Source: Pagrus major
Taxonomy: Eukaryota; Chordata; Actinopteri; Spariformes; Sparidae
Assembly (NCBI RefSeq): GCF_040436345.1
Contig: NC_133235.1
Span: 17,136,660 to 17,200,659 of the forward strand
Length of the DNA stretch: 64,000 nucleotides
Direction of reading: 5' to 3'
In this document: in pieces, positions 40,426 through 52,560 of the stretch
Layout: every line of letters starts with the position of its first letter
Numbering within the stretch: position 1 is the stretch's first letter
Position numbers and translations under genes: made by a program
The notes under the pieces: generated by a model
The model's input: the letters and a program-made list of their open reading frames with translations, nothing else
The model's database searches: none
What the model was told of the DNA's origin: nothing

Positions 40426-43400
40426 GTAAGGACACCACATCTTCTTTTGTTGGTTTAAGCCGGCAGCTTATGGGGAAGGCGTTAGGTTGCCACTGACAGG
40501 GATGCCTCACCAAGTGCTTGAGTGGCAGAAAACACACGTTGGATAATCTGTATCAACAAGCGGCCCTTGCTGGAACCGCATGTCAATAGTGCACAGCCGC
40601 CTGTCACGAAATGTTTGCAGAGCGGTTACCTTTGACTGCAAGGGGCATGCAAGTATGTTGGAAGAGCAACAAGAAAAATAATCACTGTTGTATACTTGCA
40701 GAGTTTGAATAACCCCTCACCGCAGAGTAAAGTTTGTTTTCTTTTCTTGCCTTTTATCCAACATGGTGGTTTGCCTCATTATCATGCATAATTGCTCTCT
40801 CAATACTTTCTGGCTTTCCTTTCCTAAACGTTGGAGCACAACTTTAACAAAATAATGATTCCGGACAATGATCTTTCCTCTGTGTTCATCGTTTTAGAGA
40901 TTTCTTTTTCTGCAGAGTTGCACCTTTAATCGTTTGAATAATTAAGAAGAAGTGGGTGAAACTTTCGTCTAAAAATATAACTGTGACACTCTGAGAGAGG
41001 CAAACTTGATGTGCTCACTATGAGCATTTTACTGAAGTGATGATCCCTTCTCACTAAGCCCATATCATACGTAGAGATTATACTGTGTCTAGCAGAGCCC
41101 CAAGAGGCCGGATAGAGGTTAAGCCTGAAGTCAATTGAGCTGTTCAACTTTCATAACCTGCCAAAGCTGGTCATAACAGGAGCAAAACTGAGAGGGGAAG
41201 CTGAGCTGATGCACCGCTCCCCATCGTCTCATCAGGATTCCTGCTAAAATATACATCGTGCATGCAAATAATTAATATCTGAATCTCCTGAAGAGAGCAG
41301 AGGCTTATAAAGATGTAAAATGTCATATTTCAGATGTTTGCACTTGCTTGTACTTGCTCGCGTGGGTCATATTTATAAAGTGGTATTCAACGTGTGCCAG
41401 ATGGCCGTCAACCTTTTGTAACAGCAACATCAACATGTTTAACATGGGTTTAGAGGCGATGCTCCTGTGTTAAAAGAGGATCTGGCATAGACAGATTAGC
41501 AGCCAGAATAGCAGCTCATGGACTCTTTTTTAGAAAGTACCTGAGACAGCATCAATCTTACACCCAGCGCGCACCATAAAAATGACAAGGGGTGGCGTTC
41601 TCCTGCCAAGCCTCATGTAACCTCTTTGTCTGTGAGAAAAAAACGCATGTTTAAACGCATGTCAGGACCATACCTTGACTCAACTCTTCCCATAATAGAA
41701 AGTGGCAGACAAATTGGGACAGGTGTCAAATGTGCGTCTATCTAAAGTGTATCCTCCCCTCACACCTCATTAACACCTCCCTGAGAGCAACAGGTTTGAG
41801 GTGTGAGATTTTCTTGTGAGGCTCGTTAGGTCACTGGATTAATCTGTTTAAATCCGTGGGATGTGATAGTAGGTCTTCTAAAATAAAATCTTTTTAACCA
41901 CGCACCTACATCCAGTGGATTAAAAAGATGCAGGAGTCATGTTTGGCGTTTAAAGAATGAGTGTAAAAATTATTATTTTCCTGGTATCACAAACAGATGT
42001 TCCTTCCTCCTGTTTTTCCTTTTCAATAATGAACAGCAGCTTTCCCACTAACAAGGACCGGGCTTGTTTTAATTATCCTATGGTTACTGAGTGACAGAGC
42101 GGGAGCCAACTGAAGCGGTTGCCCAGCAAAATTACAGCACAGTCTAACCTAAGCCTTTTTCAGTTGCATTAGAACCAAGGCTGGATTTAGAACAGCCAAT
42201 CCTGGCTCAGAACATCCACTTTATTTTACAGCCTTTTTGGCCCACCCTGGTGCCAACACAACAGATCTAACTAACTGAGCTCGTCACTTTTCTTCTTCAT
42301 TATTCAGACTGAAAGCATGACAGGTTTAGAGGATGAAGAAGAGGAGAAAGAGGCGCCTGCTGCTGCTCTCTCCGTTGGCCCTGCATGCTGGCCTAACCCC
42401 TGAGTTAGAGGTGTCTGATGGATTAACGCAGACACACACACAGCAAGGCCCAGGCTCCGCCACCAACACTGCAGCCAGGTGTTAACCCACGTGACTGCAG
42501 ATAAAGCCGGCAGGCATTAGTGCTAATCCCGCCCTGATCTTTCGAATATGTCCCTATTACCTCCACAAGCACTCTCTAGCTGTCCCCAGGCCTCCTGATG
42601 CTCACTTAAGAGGGAAAAGACAAGACAATGCCTCTCTAGGACTCCCTAAAGCACCTTGTTTTCCCTGCAACAACCCAGTAGGTGTCTTCGCCACTGTTTG
42701 TTATGATCCTCTGTTATCTGTTCAGCACAGGTATTTATGGGGTGTGTTCAGAGCGGTGCAAAGAGTCACATGGGTGGAGCTTAGCTGGAACACACGGCGT
42801 GGTAATAATGATCTGTAGGTAGAGGCCTCAGGTTTGCATGTACACAAAGGTTCAACCTGTGGACATTTTAGATATCAAGAAGCAGCAGTATTATGTAAGC
42901 TGGATTATCGAGTGTTATGTGATGCTGCTTGTGGGAGTGCGTGTGCGCCCTGGAAGTGAAGTGGACAACAATGGAAGGTTAGACTTTGTCATATGATTTG
43001 GGAAAAGTGAAACCACGCAATTGCTGCGTGTATGTTTATGGTATGCGTGAGTCACGGAGAGACAGGGAGAGTGAGTAAGTGAGTGAGACAGACCAGGCTG
43101 TATTTAGGGAATGTATAGGAACAAATTCTACAGTGGTGAGACATAAAAAGTTGGTATCGCGCTTTTTTTTCCCAGCACAAAGAAGCTCTTCATTCATTCC
43201 TTTTTTGTGATCTTCCCTCGCTGTAATCATGTCACACTGGTCAAGATCCAAGCAAGCTGACAAAGAAGGCACCCCCTGTCTGCTGGCTTCATTCAAAAGT
43301 GTTAACCACAGACGCCCCTTATCCCCATCTTGACAGATCTCTGGTTCATCTTCCATAGGCTGTGGCATTCTGTTGAGTGTCTCCTTCTGGGAGAAGGGAG

Positions 43401-46121
43401 GGAGGGGAGGACACGAGTGCCATGCTACTGTAATTACATTACCACCAGCTTAGCAGCGCCATGGCCACTGACCCAATTATTCCTTGAAAACATCAATTTT
43501 ATTGTGCCGTTTGAAATAATGCCATCTTTGAGTCACAACAAGAGCTCGGTTGAGGGTTGAGGAAGGGGCGCCGGCGTACGATGCATACATAATGTCTCAG
43601 GAATGGCTTTGACAGACTGAGGAATTCTTGGCTGAGCAGTTCACTTTCATGGTTTGCCTCCGACATGTTAATGATCCCCAGGGAATGTTTTCACTCAGTT
43701 GGTAGCTCTTCAGGTGACATATGACTGACAGCAAGCATCAGGTGTGTCTATACATACCTCGTGTTCACTCCCACTTTTACTGGAAACACAAATCCCAATG
43801 ACTTTCATGCGTGCAAACTTAGTCTTTTCTCCTCAATAGATGATTTTTCTGGGTTTGTTTTGGGCCTCACACCGATCTTGTCTCGGAGCGTGCATGGGCA
43901 CATCAGCGCTGATGCTTTGTGAGGGCCAGAAATGCTGCGCCTGTGTGTGTTTTAGTTGTCTTTGCGGCTCATCTGCACTTTTATGTCTCAGTTTGAGGAT
44001 GGCTTTTCCTTCTGCTGCAGGGTCCTCTGGGGTTCCACTATATCCTCTGCGTTGTTGCTCCTCTCTGTTTGCTGGAAAACAGCAGCTTTTGTCCTCTCAG
44101 GAAGAGGACCACTCATTCATGTCCATTGCTCTCCTAAGAAAAACACCGGTGCCTCTTCCCCCTATCAATATCTGTATATTTATGTCCATGACAGCGGGGG
44201 CCAGTGGTAGATATTAAATGTCTGTCCTGATTAATCATCCATGACCATCTGAACAAGCTGCAGAATGCTCCTTGGCACTTTTATTGGCGACAATCGACTG
44301 CAGATGGGACTAATGTGTTTCTGAGTGGAGCAATTATGACAATCAAAGCGTCTTCAGGGACATGAGATCAGTGTTTGACGCCCAGGCTTCATCCAGTGTC
44401 AGCGACTGAGACATCTGAGGACTCATCTCTTCACAAGCTAATTGCTTTATCAGGATGAGCCACAGAGCAAACCGTCCACTGGCATTGATGTATCTCGGCC
44501 GTGTGAAACTGCTAACTCAGAGGCTGAGTAATCGTCCCAAACTGACCTATTAATAGCAAAAGAAAACAATGATCTCACCCTGTGCCATATATCATAACAA
44601 ACTGGCTCTTTTTAAATTAGAAAATTCATCTTATTTAGAGCAGGAGCTGTAAGATTCCTGGTGTAAGGAGTTGGTGTTGAACCAAGAGAAACAAAATGAG
44701 ACTTTTCATCGAGGCTTCTATCTATCACGCAGGGAGTGAAAACCAGCAAGAATGAGACGTATAGCCGGGTAACATTCTGCAGCGACCGCAGAGCCACATC
44801 TGATTTACATGGACTGTGTCAAATGAGGTTGCAAGCTGAAATGTTTGACTTTCAAATAAATACCTTTCCCCGTTCATTGTTCAGACGCAGCTCACCACGT
44901 CAAGCCCATATGGAATTATGAGTGATGAGTCAAGCTATGACTGATAGGACTGGTTATACCTGTTTATACGCTGTTTATTCCACTGCAACTCAAGTGTGCA
45001 ACTTCTTTGTATTTTTCCCTCTGCGGTGACCAAACACTCAGACGCAGCGGAGGAGTCTGACGCTGCCTATAGTTCCACCAGAAAGACCAAATGTTCCTAA
45101 TTTTAACTATTTTTCGTAAACTTTTCTGTTTAATGTCATCTGCGGGAGTAAAAGTGCAAACTTCCAGAAGTCATTCATTCCAGATCTTTGTTTGTCCGCT
45201 AAACTAGACAAAGATATGTCTCATTTTGTCCCATTGTAAACACTACAGCAGCCTGTATATGTACACTACAGGATCCAGTCTGGGAAAACACTTTGTAAGG
45301 CCGGTCTGGATTTGCTGTTAGTCACTGCCAGTATACCATTTCCGGCTCTGGGGGAATGTTTTGCTCACTGGTGACATGATATGAGAAATACAAAGATGTG
45401 CGCTTTAAAACTTCTTAAATACCTGCAGCATGACAATAACGAAAGAGAAGGTATAAGGTACATTTCTCCAAATTGAGTTTCAAAAGGGAGGGGCGGTGTA
45501 AGATAAAGGGATGTACAAAACACACATATTAACTGAGGCCTCATCATAGATAGAAATGCAAATAGGTGTGGTTGAGCCTCCTGTCAAGGAAGAAATAGAT
45601 TTCCCCCTTTTATTTGAAGATGTTAATGGAACATTAAGTTCTGTAAAGTAACGTTTTTTTCCACCTGAAATGAAGAGAAGAAGCACGTCAGGTATTTTGA
45701 TAAGATACACAAACTTTTAAGAGGTTTCAAAGAGCAAAGTGTTGCAGAATTAAATCAACCTGCCTTCAGTTCAAATAAGAAGTTGCAGTTGTTTTTTCCT
45801 CTTCAGGCAGCAGCAGCGATTAAACACACACTGCATTCTCAGGTGTCAGCAAGTGATGTCAAGCTCGCGGATCAAGAGCCCACTTAAAGTGAAAATGAGC
45901 TGACAGCCGAATCAGAAAAAGTAAACTGACAGTAAAATAAAATCCCCACTGAGAGAAGTGGATTCAAGGCAGGGTCAAAGAAATGTGACGGCGCAGACGA
46001 CAACAATTTCTGTATTGTTCTCTGTGCTTTATTGTGACACGTTGAGGAGATGGTTTACACTATTAAATGCGTGACTGTTTGAACATGTCTGACGTTTGTC
46101 CGTTTCACCCTCTCCCGACAG
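40426..46121 (+). other. probable nrtn 5' UTR intron or upstream region
   Basis: A 5.7 kb single-copy-looking stretch without coding similarity. It is unusually poor in microsatellites and MITEs compared with the region after 47.8 kb. It may hold regulatory sequence, but none can be named from sequence alone. Confidence 0.4.
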
Positions 46122-46455
46122 AGTTTCAATGCTCCTCCACGTTCTAAGATGAAGTTATGGAAAGGTGCTACTTTTGCCTTCATGCTCTGTGGTGCAGCCC
46201 TGTCCATCCTCCTTGTTAGAAACATGGCCACTATCGGACAGCTCAAACACAAGATGAAATACCCGTACGCATCTTCAGCCTCATCAAGACGGTCTTCATC
46301 ATCTGAATCAGCTTCCAAGGCATCGTTGCCATCACCCTCATCATCAGCAGCAGCCTCAGCAGCAGCAGCAGAATCGACAGCGTTGTCCCGGCAGATGGGT
46401 GGTCTTCATCGGAGAACGCGCTCAGCAGACGACATGAACTCTCTCCTCTCAGAGT
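46122..46455 (+). CDS. nrtn: nrtn first coding exon (signal peptide and prodomain)
   Basis: The acceptor is ctctcccgacag, giving 27 bases of 5' UTR before ATG at 46149. The donor gtaaga starts at 46456. The exon encodes residues 1-102 plus one base. It contains the TCA/TCT and GCA/CAG trinucleotide runs that make the Ser/Ala tract. Confidence 0.85.
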
Positions 46456-47328
46456 GTAAGATAAACTGTTATTGTCTCTTCTTCCTTGTCTGGTCTGAGA
46501 TAAGGTGTCGTGTGAAAGGTCAGCTCAAGTTGAGACTGAACACTTGACTGTTGCTTATAGAGCAGGTTGTAATGTCTGTCGTCAATTAGCATCTCATAGT
46601 TCACCGACTCTCCACAGAACCATTGTGACTTCCAGGAGAAGATGACTTATCCTCGTTCACGGAATTCTGCCACTGACTGTGATACTGATAATGATAAGGC
46701 TAGTTTATAGCTGCTGTGATGTCAGATAAAACAAACATCTTGTTGGGACACGCTTTCATTGTCATGCTACAGTAGGCTGTCTCTGAGCACCGTCTGTCCT
46801 CTTCTGTATCTGATCTGATACAAAATTACACAAAAATCAGCTAGTCATCCTACCTGCAAGTTACTGACCATGTTTATTTCCTTTCTGTTAGTTTCCATGA
46901 TGTTCCAGAGTTTCACAGAGGGCGAGCTTCAGCAAGTGGTTGGCACCTTGCTTGACAGGAAGAGGAGGAAGAGCCGACGCCTGGCTGATAAGCAGGCCCG
47001 AAGGACTAAAAGAGCCCGTAGGCCTAAGCCCTGCTCCTTGAGGGAGCTGGAGCTAACCGTGAGCGAACTGGGTCTCGGCTACGATAGCGACGAGACGGTG
47101 CTGCTGCGCTACTGCAGCGGCAAGTGCATGGCCCACCGGCACAACTACGACATCACCATGGAGCACATGATGCGGACGGGCTTCAGGCAGAAGGGCCGTA
47201 AGGACAAGGTCAGCAACGGGCCCTGTTGCCGGCCGACCGCGTTCGAGAAGGACTTTTCCTTCCTGGACAACAAGAGTCGCTATCACACAATACAAAACGT
47301 GTCGGCGAAGAACTGCGGATGCGTATGA
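46122..47328 (+). CDS. nrtn: neurturin-like GDNF-family ligand precursor
   Basis: Joined coding parts 46149-46455 and 46892-47328 give 247 residues (human NRTN 197). This is a secreted homodimeric neurotrophic factor; the family signals through GFRA co-receptors (GFRA2 for neurturin) and RET. A signal peptide lies at about 1-20 (MKLWKGATFAFMLCGAALSI, resembling human NRTN MQRWKAAALASVLCSSVLSI). Residues 41-80 form a Ser/Ala-rich prodomain. Dibasic/furin-type sites include RRTKR ending at 143, leaving a 104-residue mature chain. The mature chain has seven cysteines (150, 177, 181, 214, 215, 244, 246) in the cystine-knot order. VSELGLGYDSDETVL, CCRPTAFE and SFLDNKSRYHT match neurturin much better than artemin, persephin or GDNF as I remember them. 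Artemin remains the alternative because of linkage to a ptprf-like gene. Confidence 0.87.
46129..46152 (+). CDS. upstream ORF overlapping the nrtn start codon
   Basis: ATG at 46129 opens a 7-codon frame (MLLHVLR) whose TGA at 46150-46152 overlaps the nrtn ATG at 46149 as ATGA. A start-stop overlap of this kind would lower or gate translation of the main frame if the 5' exon is as predicted. No evidence of translation is available. Confidence 0.4.
   Translation: MLLHVLR
46456..46891 (+). other. nrtn: nrtn intron
   Basis: A 436-base GT-AG intron in phase 1 splitting the propeptide. Nothing else is seen in it. Confidence 0.8.
46892..47328 (+). CDS. nrtn: nrtn terminal coding exon (propeptide end and mature ligand)
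   Basis: The acceptor is cctttctgttag; the first two bases complete Phe103. The exon holds the basic clusters RKRRKSRR and RRTKRARRPK, then the mature seven-Cys domain ending NCGCV and TGA at 47326-47328. The region before Cys214 (RQKGRKDKVSNG) is basic but much less Arg-rich than the heparin-binding segment of human neurturin as remembered. The ATG at 46870 in this frame is intronic. Confidence 0.92.
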
Positions 47329-47840
47329 CCCAGATGAAATGGACTTATCACCTCTTCTTGCTGCTCTCAGCCTCTGTTGGAACAGTTGAACATGGATGCT
47401 GAAAAAGACAAACTATGGAATATAAACTCAAGGAAAGGAGGAAAGGATGGGACAGCTTTGTGGCGCCTGTCAATACAGTGGGAGCCGTATCACATGGACA
47501 GCAGGTGCTGCGTTTGTGCGGATTCCATGTAAAGAGACACAGAAAATGACTGCTCATACCAAAACGTTTTTATCATCTTTTCTATCTGTGTAGTAACACT
47601 GTAAACTGTGGTGTAACGACAATGTAGCAACAATATGTTTGTGATATTACATTTGAGTCGTAGGTGAGCCATGGTGGACTAGATTATTGCTGTTACTACA
47701 CTTCATATCCACTTCAAGTCCAAATCCTGTAGTTTACATGATTATAACGGTGACAGTAAATCACCTTTCAGGTACAAAAAAAAAAAGTGCTCAAAAATCC
47801 ATTTCAAAGCCACAAATAAAGCTAAAATAGAGAAAAATGT
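47329..47840 (+). other. nrtn: nrtn 3' UTR (predicted)
   Basis: Non-coding sequence to just past AATAAA at 47815-47820. Further AATAAA hexamers at about 48981, 49081 and 49134 could extend it. No conserved frame is seen. Confidence 0.5.
47815..47820 (+). promoter_or_regulatory. nrtn: polyadenylation signal, nrtn
   Basis: AATAAA about 490 bases after the stop codon. The downstream sequence is only weakly GT-rich. Confidence 0.45.
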
Positions 47841-49487
47841 AATCCACCAATGTTTACTAAAACAATGTCTGATGATGTCCAGAAGGTTTATTAACTTAAA
47901 GGTGTGTTGAGTTGTTGTTACCACAGGTGGCTTTGTGACCTGTTTCCCTGCTTGTATGCATTCCTGTTACTGATTGCAGTGTTATTACACAGGTAAAAGA
48001 ACATGTGTTATTGATTAATTTGACAAAGAAAGAAAACAATTTCTATATAGCTCCAGGTTTGATACCCACCTCTAATTATTGTGTTTTGTATGTCGATGTT
48101 GTGTAGATTTACAGTGAGGACCTGTCTCAAAACATGTTAGATTGACATGAAAATTGATCCCACCTGCTCTCCGTAGAATAATTCATCATCGCACCCAAAT
48201 AAATCATCATTTTAAGTCTTTTTTTATACTTTCCCCTGTATCGCAATTACACATAATCCTCTGGAATTATTTTCCTCAGGGAATTGCCAAAGCACACCAA
48301 GTCAATTCAACACACATGATGAATTCATTAACTTTGATTCATAAACACCTCACGTCTCAAGTTCCAGGTGATATCACCTCTTTAATATCGTCTCTGGATG
48401 TAATTTGTGATGTTTACACTCAAAGATTTTAGCTAATCTGAGTTGTAAAAGAGAAGAATGCTTACAGTGATCAGTGATGGCATGTTTTTTTTGTTTTTTT
48501 TTTCTCGCTGACAGAAAACAAACTATGAAGTAGAGTCAGGATCTGGAAATGTGTTCGCACCCATCCATAAAACCCTGTAACTTACTATGATCCAAAGCCC
48601 ACAGCACAGCCTTTTATTGGCCCATCAAATGCCTCCTTGTTGTATTGCCTGCTAGAGTTTTAGAAGAAAATAAGCTGTTGAAATGAGTTATGAAGCATGT
48701 TTTTCACCTTCGACAATCTTTATTTGGTTTGAACCCATTGCAACTGTTTGCCTGAAGTACAATAAATTATGTTTTGTTGTTTTTTTTTCTTTCCTGAGGA
48801 GGTGCAGTGTGGGGTGTGGATGCGGTGCATCTTTTATTGTAGTATATATTGTATTTATTTGGGAAGTAAATTATGTTTTTTGCATATTTATTTAGAATAC
48901 CACACAGAAACGGGACAGCTTATTATCATTAAGCAACTGTGCCAAAAAATGTTTTATCTAACATTCTATATTGACTGCTGAATAAACATAATTTCAGAGG
49001 TATGGATGTTCATCATTTCTCCCAAGCTATCAATCTTTGGGTGTCAAATACTCTGTACTCAGATTGTATTTAAATGACTTAAATAAACTATTAATAATCA
49101 ACTCTCATAATGCAAGATGCTGTTGATAATGAAATAAATAAAGATAAGAAGAGGACCCCTGTGGGGAAAGTTGACGCTCAGATTACACTTAATCAACCAT
49201 ATGGCAGATAAAAGCACAACACCTTTGTCATGCTAATATATGAATGTTTCCCAATGAAGCTGTCACACAGTGAGGTTCTCTGAAATCATCTATTATACAG
49301 CAGCTCAGCAGCCCATGTACTGAACAGCGATCATGACATGAGCTGATATGGCAGGGCTTGTGACCAGACAGTTTGATCACTCTGAAAAATCTGCAGGGAT
49401 GTGACAGTGACAGCTCATCATTCAGTTTATTATTAGTTCAAATTAAACCACATGAGGCATTTTTTCTTGTCCTCAATATTAGGATAT

Positions 49488-49800
49488 GGTTGTTAAAGTC
49501 CCACAAAAACAACAAAACCAACAATTAATTGGTCCAACTAACAAGTATCGCCTGTGTAGCCAAAACCTGATATAGTTTACTCCCATTGGAGTGCCACTGT
49601 TGCCCAAAAACACATTTTAAACACATCAGTGAGCCACATGGTTGGAGTGAAATGTCACGAACCCAAAATAGTTCCCAACAAACAAGCAATTTCCTCCCAT
49701 TTGTGACATTTTTGCTAAAAACAGCAGTTCCCAGCTGTTTTAGGAAATCACTGAAACTCTAAATATTTACTTTAAGTTTTCAAGAGACTCCAATGGGCTC
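49488..49800. mobile_element. MITE-like repeat
   Basis: It contains caattaattggtccaacta, gtgtagccaaaacctgatat and tttactcccattggagtgcc, with an inverted gactccaatgggctc near the right end. The order matches the reverse complement of a fish repeat I recall. Boundaries are approximate. Confidence 0.5.
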
Positions 49801-50049
49801 GGGTTTGTGTGACACACAAAGGATAGTGATAAGGTCACCAAGAGAAAGTAATTGTTATGGGATGTGCTGAGAATAAGATATATCAAACAATGGCAACTTT
49901 GTACTTTCAGTGACATTTTATCATTCTTTAAGAGATAATAAAAGATGACCTTCAAAAAGTTTAGCTAAAAGGTTTTATTTTTATCAAGCCTCATGAGTTG
50001 GAGAACTTTCTGGACTGCTACGTACATTAAAATCATTAAATAATCTCCA

Positions 50050-50812
50050 GGGTAACTGAACCTTGGGGCAACATTATGTAGAAATGTGTATTTTGAGCGA
50101 TTTGGTGTCCAACACAGCTGTCTTAAATGAAACCCCAGGTTTCTTTAACAGTTTGTCAGGTGTAATGTAACGTTATGTGCTAACTACAAACAAAACTCGG
50201 CACATCATAACAATGTTACGCCATAACTTAGCAAGCCAGCTAATGTTACATACCATTCAACGGCAGCAAGTCCAGCTCGACGTCCGTCTTGCAGCATTTT
50301 GTTTAGCGAAGCTGTCGCTAACGACTAGGCCAGTTGAAGATTTACTCGTCTTTTGCTCTGTCACTGTTTCTTTTTCTCCTCTTAGCTTCCTCCGTTAACG
50401 TCGTCCTCATTCTCTTCACCTTTGTCATCGTGTCCGTAGAAGATACTGCGCTCAGTTCTGGTGTCTATTCTGGTCCTGAACCTTAAAACGTCCTCGTCCT
50501 GGTGGTCCAAAGCTGCTGTGATAGCAGTGTGAAAACCGACACTCCCTGGCGCTGCTCCAGGCAGAGTCAGCTAGCTAACAGAGCTCACTTGTAGCGACAG
50601 TATGCAGAATTTAAAGGCTACTTTCCAGAAAATCTGTAAATCACAGAGAGTTCAGGCAGAGCAGCTGGAAGACATCAGAGAAATGTTTTTTTCTATAAAA
50701 TATGTGATGTCCTGCAGTAAAGCGTTGCACACTGTGATGCTACCTGCTCATCAAAGTTACATAGTGTAGAAACAAGCAGTAGGAGGAGCGAGTGAGGCAG
50801 ACACCATTCCTA
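50050..50812 (-). mobile_element. dispersed repeat with a truncated coding remnant
   Basis: Read on the - strand, an ATG at about 50430 opens MTKVKRMRTTLTEEAKRRKR, continuing NSDRAKDE to a stop near 50344. This basic, Glu-rich start resembles ORF starts in a fish repeat family I have seen, but I cannot name the transposon class. Flanking sequence is rich in gctagctaac-type motifs. Confidence 0.45.
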
Positions 50813-51109
50813 CCCCTTTACCTTCATGATGTTGCTTGAAGGTGTAGGTTGATTCATTGTTCGTGCAAGTCAAATTACACTGGAAAATGTCAGTGGTCTG
50901 ACATAAGGTGTGTCAAGTGTTTTCAGAGACAGTTTCCTTGGAAGTTTTATATCTTGAACGTGTTAGCCAGTTTCTGTTTATTTTTGCATTAACAACAGCA
51001 GCACCTCGTGTATTCGCTCTGCCAATGTTATTTTTGCATGAATTTCTATTGACATTTTTCAGGCTCTGGCTGAAGGGACGTCTGTGTTCTTTGCTGATTC
51101 CGAACTCCA

Positions 51110-51246
51110 AATAGAAAATGTCCAGGGAATGCCACTCACAGTCATAGTTTCTACTTGTAAACTCTGCAAATCCATCCAACTTCACGAAGAAGCAGCTGTT
51201 TGACGTCACACAACAATGGCAGCACCCATGTCGAGGGGGGTAGGAT
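51110..51246 (-). repeat. dispersed repeat, left arm of an inverted pair
   Basis: The reverse complement of atggcagcacccatgtcgag and tgacgtcacacaacaatgg matches the sequence at 52418-52560. It also shares cactcacagtc with the other copy's gactctgagtgg. Confidence 0.65.
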
Positions 51247-52417
51247 GTATCTGGAGACGACACTATCTTTATGAGGCTAGTGAATGAAAGTATTTGGATA
51301 CTTTACTCACTTATATATGCAAGGAGGCCGCACTGCTGAGGATTCACTTGTGTGTACAATTGCCAAAGGACCTTGAGTTTATCATGGTGAGCCATGTATT
51401 TTGTTTACATCTGGCGCTGTGCACCTGGAACACTTCGAGGTCGGAAGTTGGGAAATTCCTGGGACGCATCATTAGTCTCACCTACAAAGCTGTGATTGGC
51501 TAGATGGGTTTTCCAACCGGGGAAACAGTCGTCAATGAGCGATCAACACCAGACTAATTAGACCCACTGAAAATAAATCAGAGATGTAGGCAGCAGATGG
51601 AAATTATGAATCAAAACCAAAAAAACAAGATTAATCATTTGGTGCTGACATTCAAATAGACACATATATTGTAGAAAATGCCATTTTTTTCCCCACTAAT
51701 GGCCCTAATAGTAGAGCAGAAGGTAATAGATTTTGCATTTTGACAGAAAGACATAACTTTTGACTTTTTTCAAAGGAAGAACTCTAGATCTACGTATGTT
51801 CCAAATATTTTGTACCAAATCACGTACTTTTGCATTTTACTTCTAGGACGTACTGCAGAACCCCTTAAATGTACAGTTGCATACAATTGGGACATACTAC
51901 ATTGTCATAACATTGCACCTGGAACTTCAGGCCCTTGCTCATACATTCATTGCAGTCCGTAGTGTGAAATTTAAAGTAAAAAGAAAAAGTATGGAATGCA
52001 GCCAGTGTGCTCTCTTGACAGCTTAGTAAATGTTAAGTGTCTTCTGCTGAGTAAAGGACTGTGGGTCAGAATGACCAGAAAAGCATGTGTATACTTGCTC
52101 ATTGTAAAATACAACTGGATGCAGTTGTTTTTTGTCATGCTGATACAGGCTACTATTGCTGCATTCTAGCTGGAGGTCTGCATTTCCCGGTTATAACCCT
52201 CAAGCCTCTACTTGGCTCCAGGTGCGTGATGCAGAAAAACTTCGATGGCTCTTTGGCAGCTGTACACACAGTTCAACTCTCAGCAGTGCAGCCTTCTTGC
52301 AAATATAAACAACATGATGCATGAAGTAACAGACACCATTAAACGTTTTATATTTCTAAATGTATAGAAATATTCCTTTCACTCGCCTCATACAACTACT
52401 GTAGTCTACAAATGCGT

Positions 52418-52560
52418 CCTACCACCCTCCCCATGGGTGCTACCATTGTTGTGTGACGTCGGACTGTTTACAAGTAAGGATCCCGACTCTGAGTGGCGTG
52501 CCATAGCACTTTTTACAGTGGGAGGTTGGAAATCTTCGAGTTCCGAGTTGCCTGGAATGC
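52418..52560 (+). repeat. dispersed repeat, right arm of an inverted pair
   Basis: The sequence catgggtgctaccattgttg, then tgtgacgtc, mirrors 51110-51246. It continues into gttccgagttgcctggaa, a motif of common fish MITEs. Confidence 0.65.

Noticed and set aside
46149..47328. Artemin as the ligand's identity
   Set aside because: The signal peptide, SRYHT and ELGLGY motifs are neurturin-like; kept as an alternative because of linkage only.
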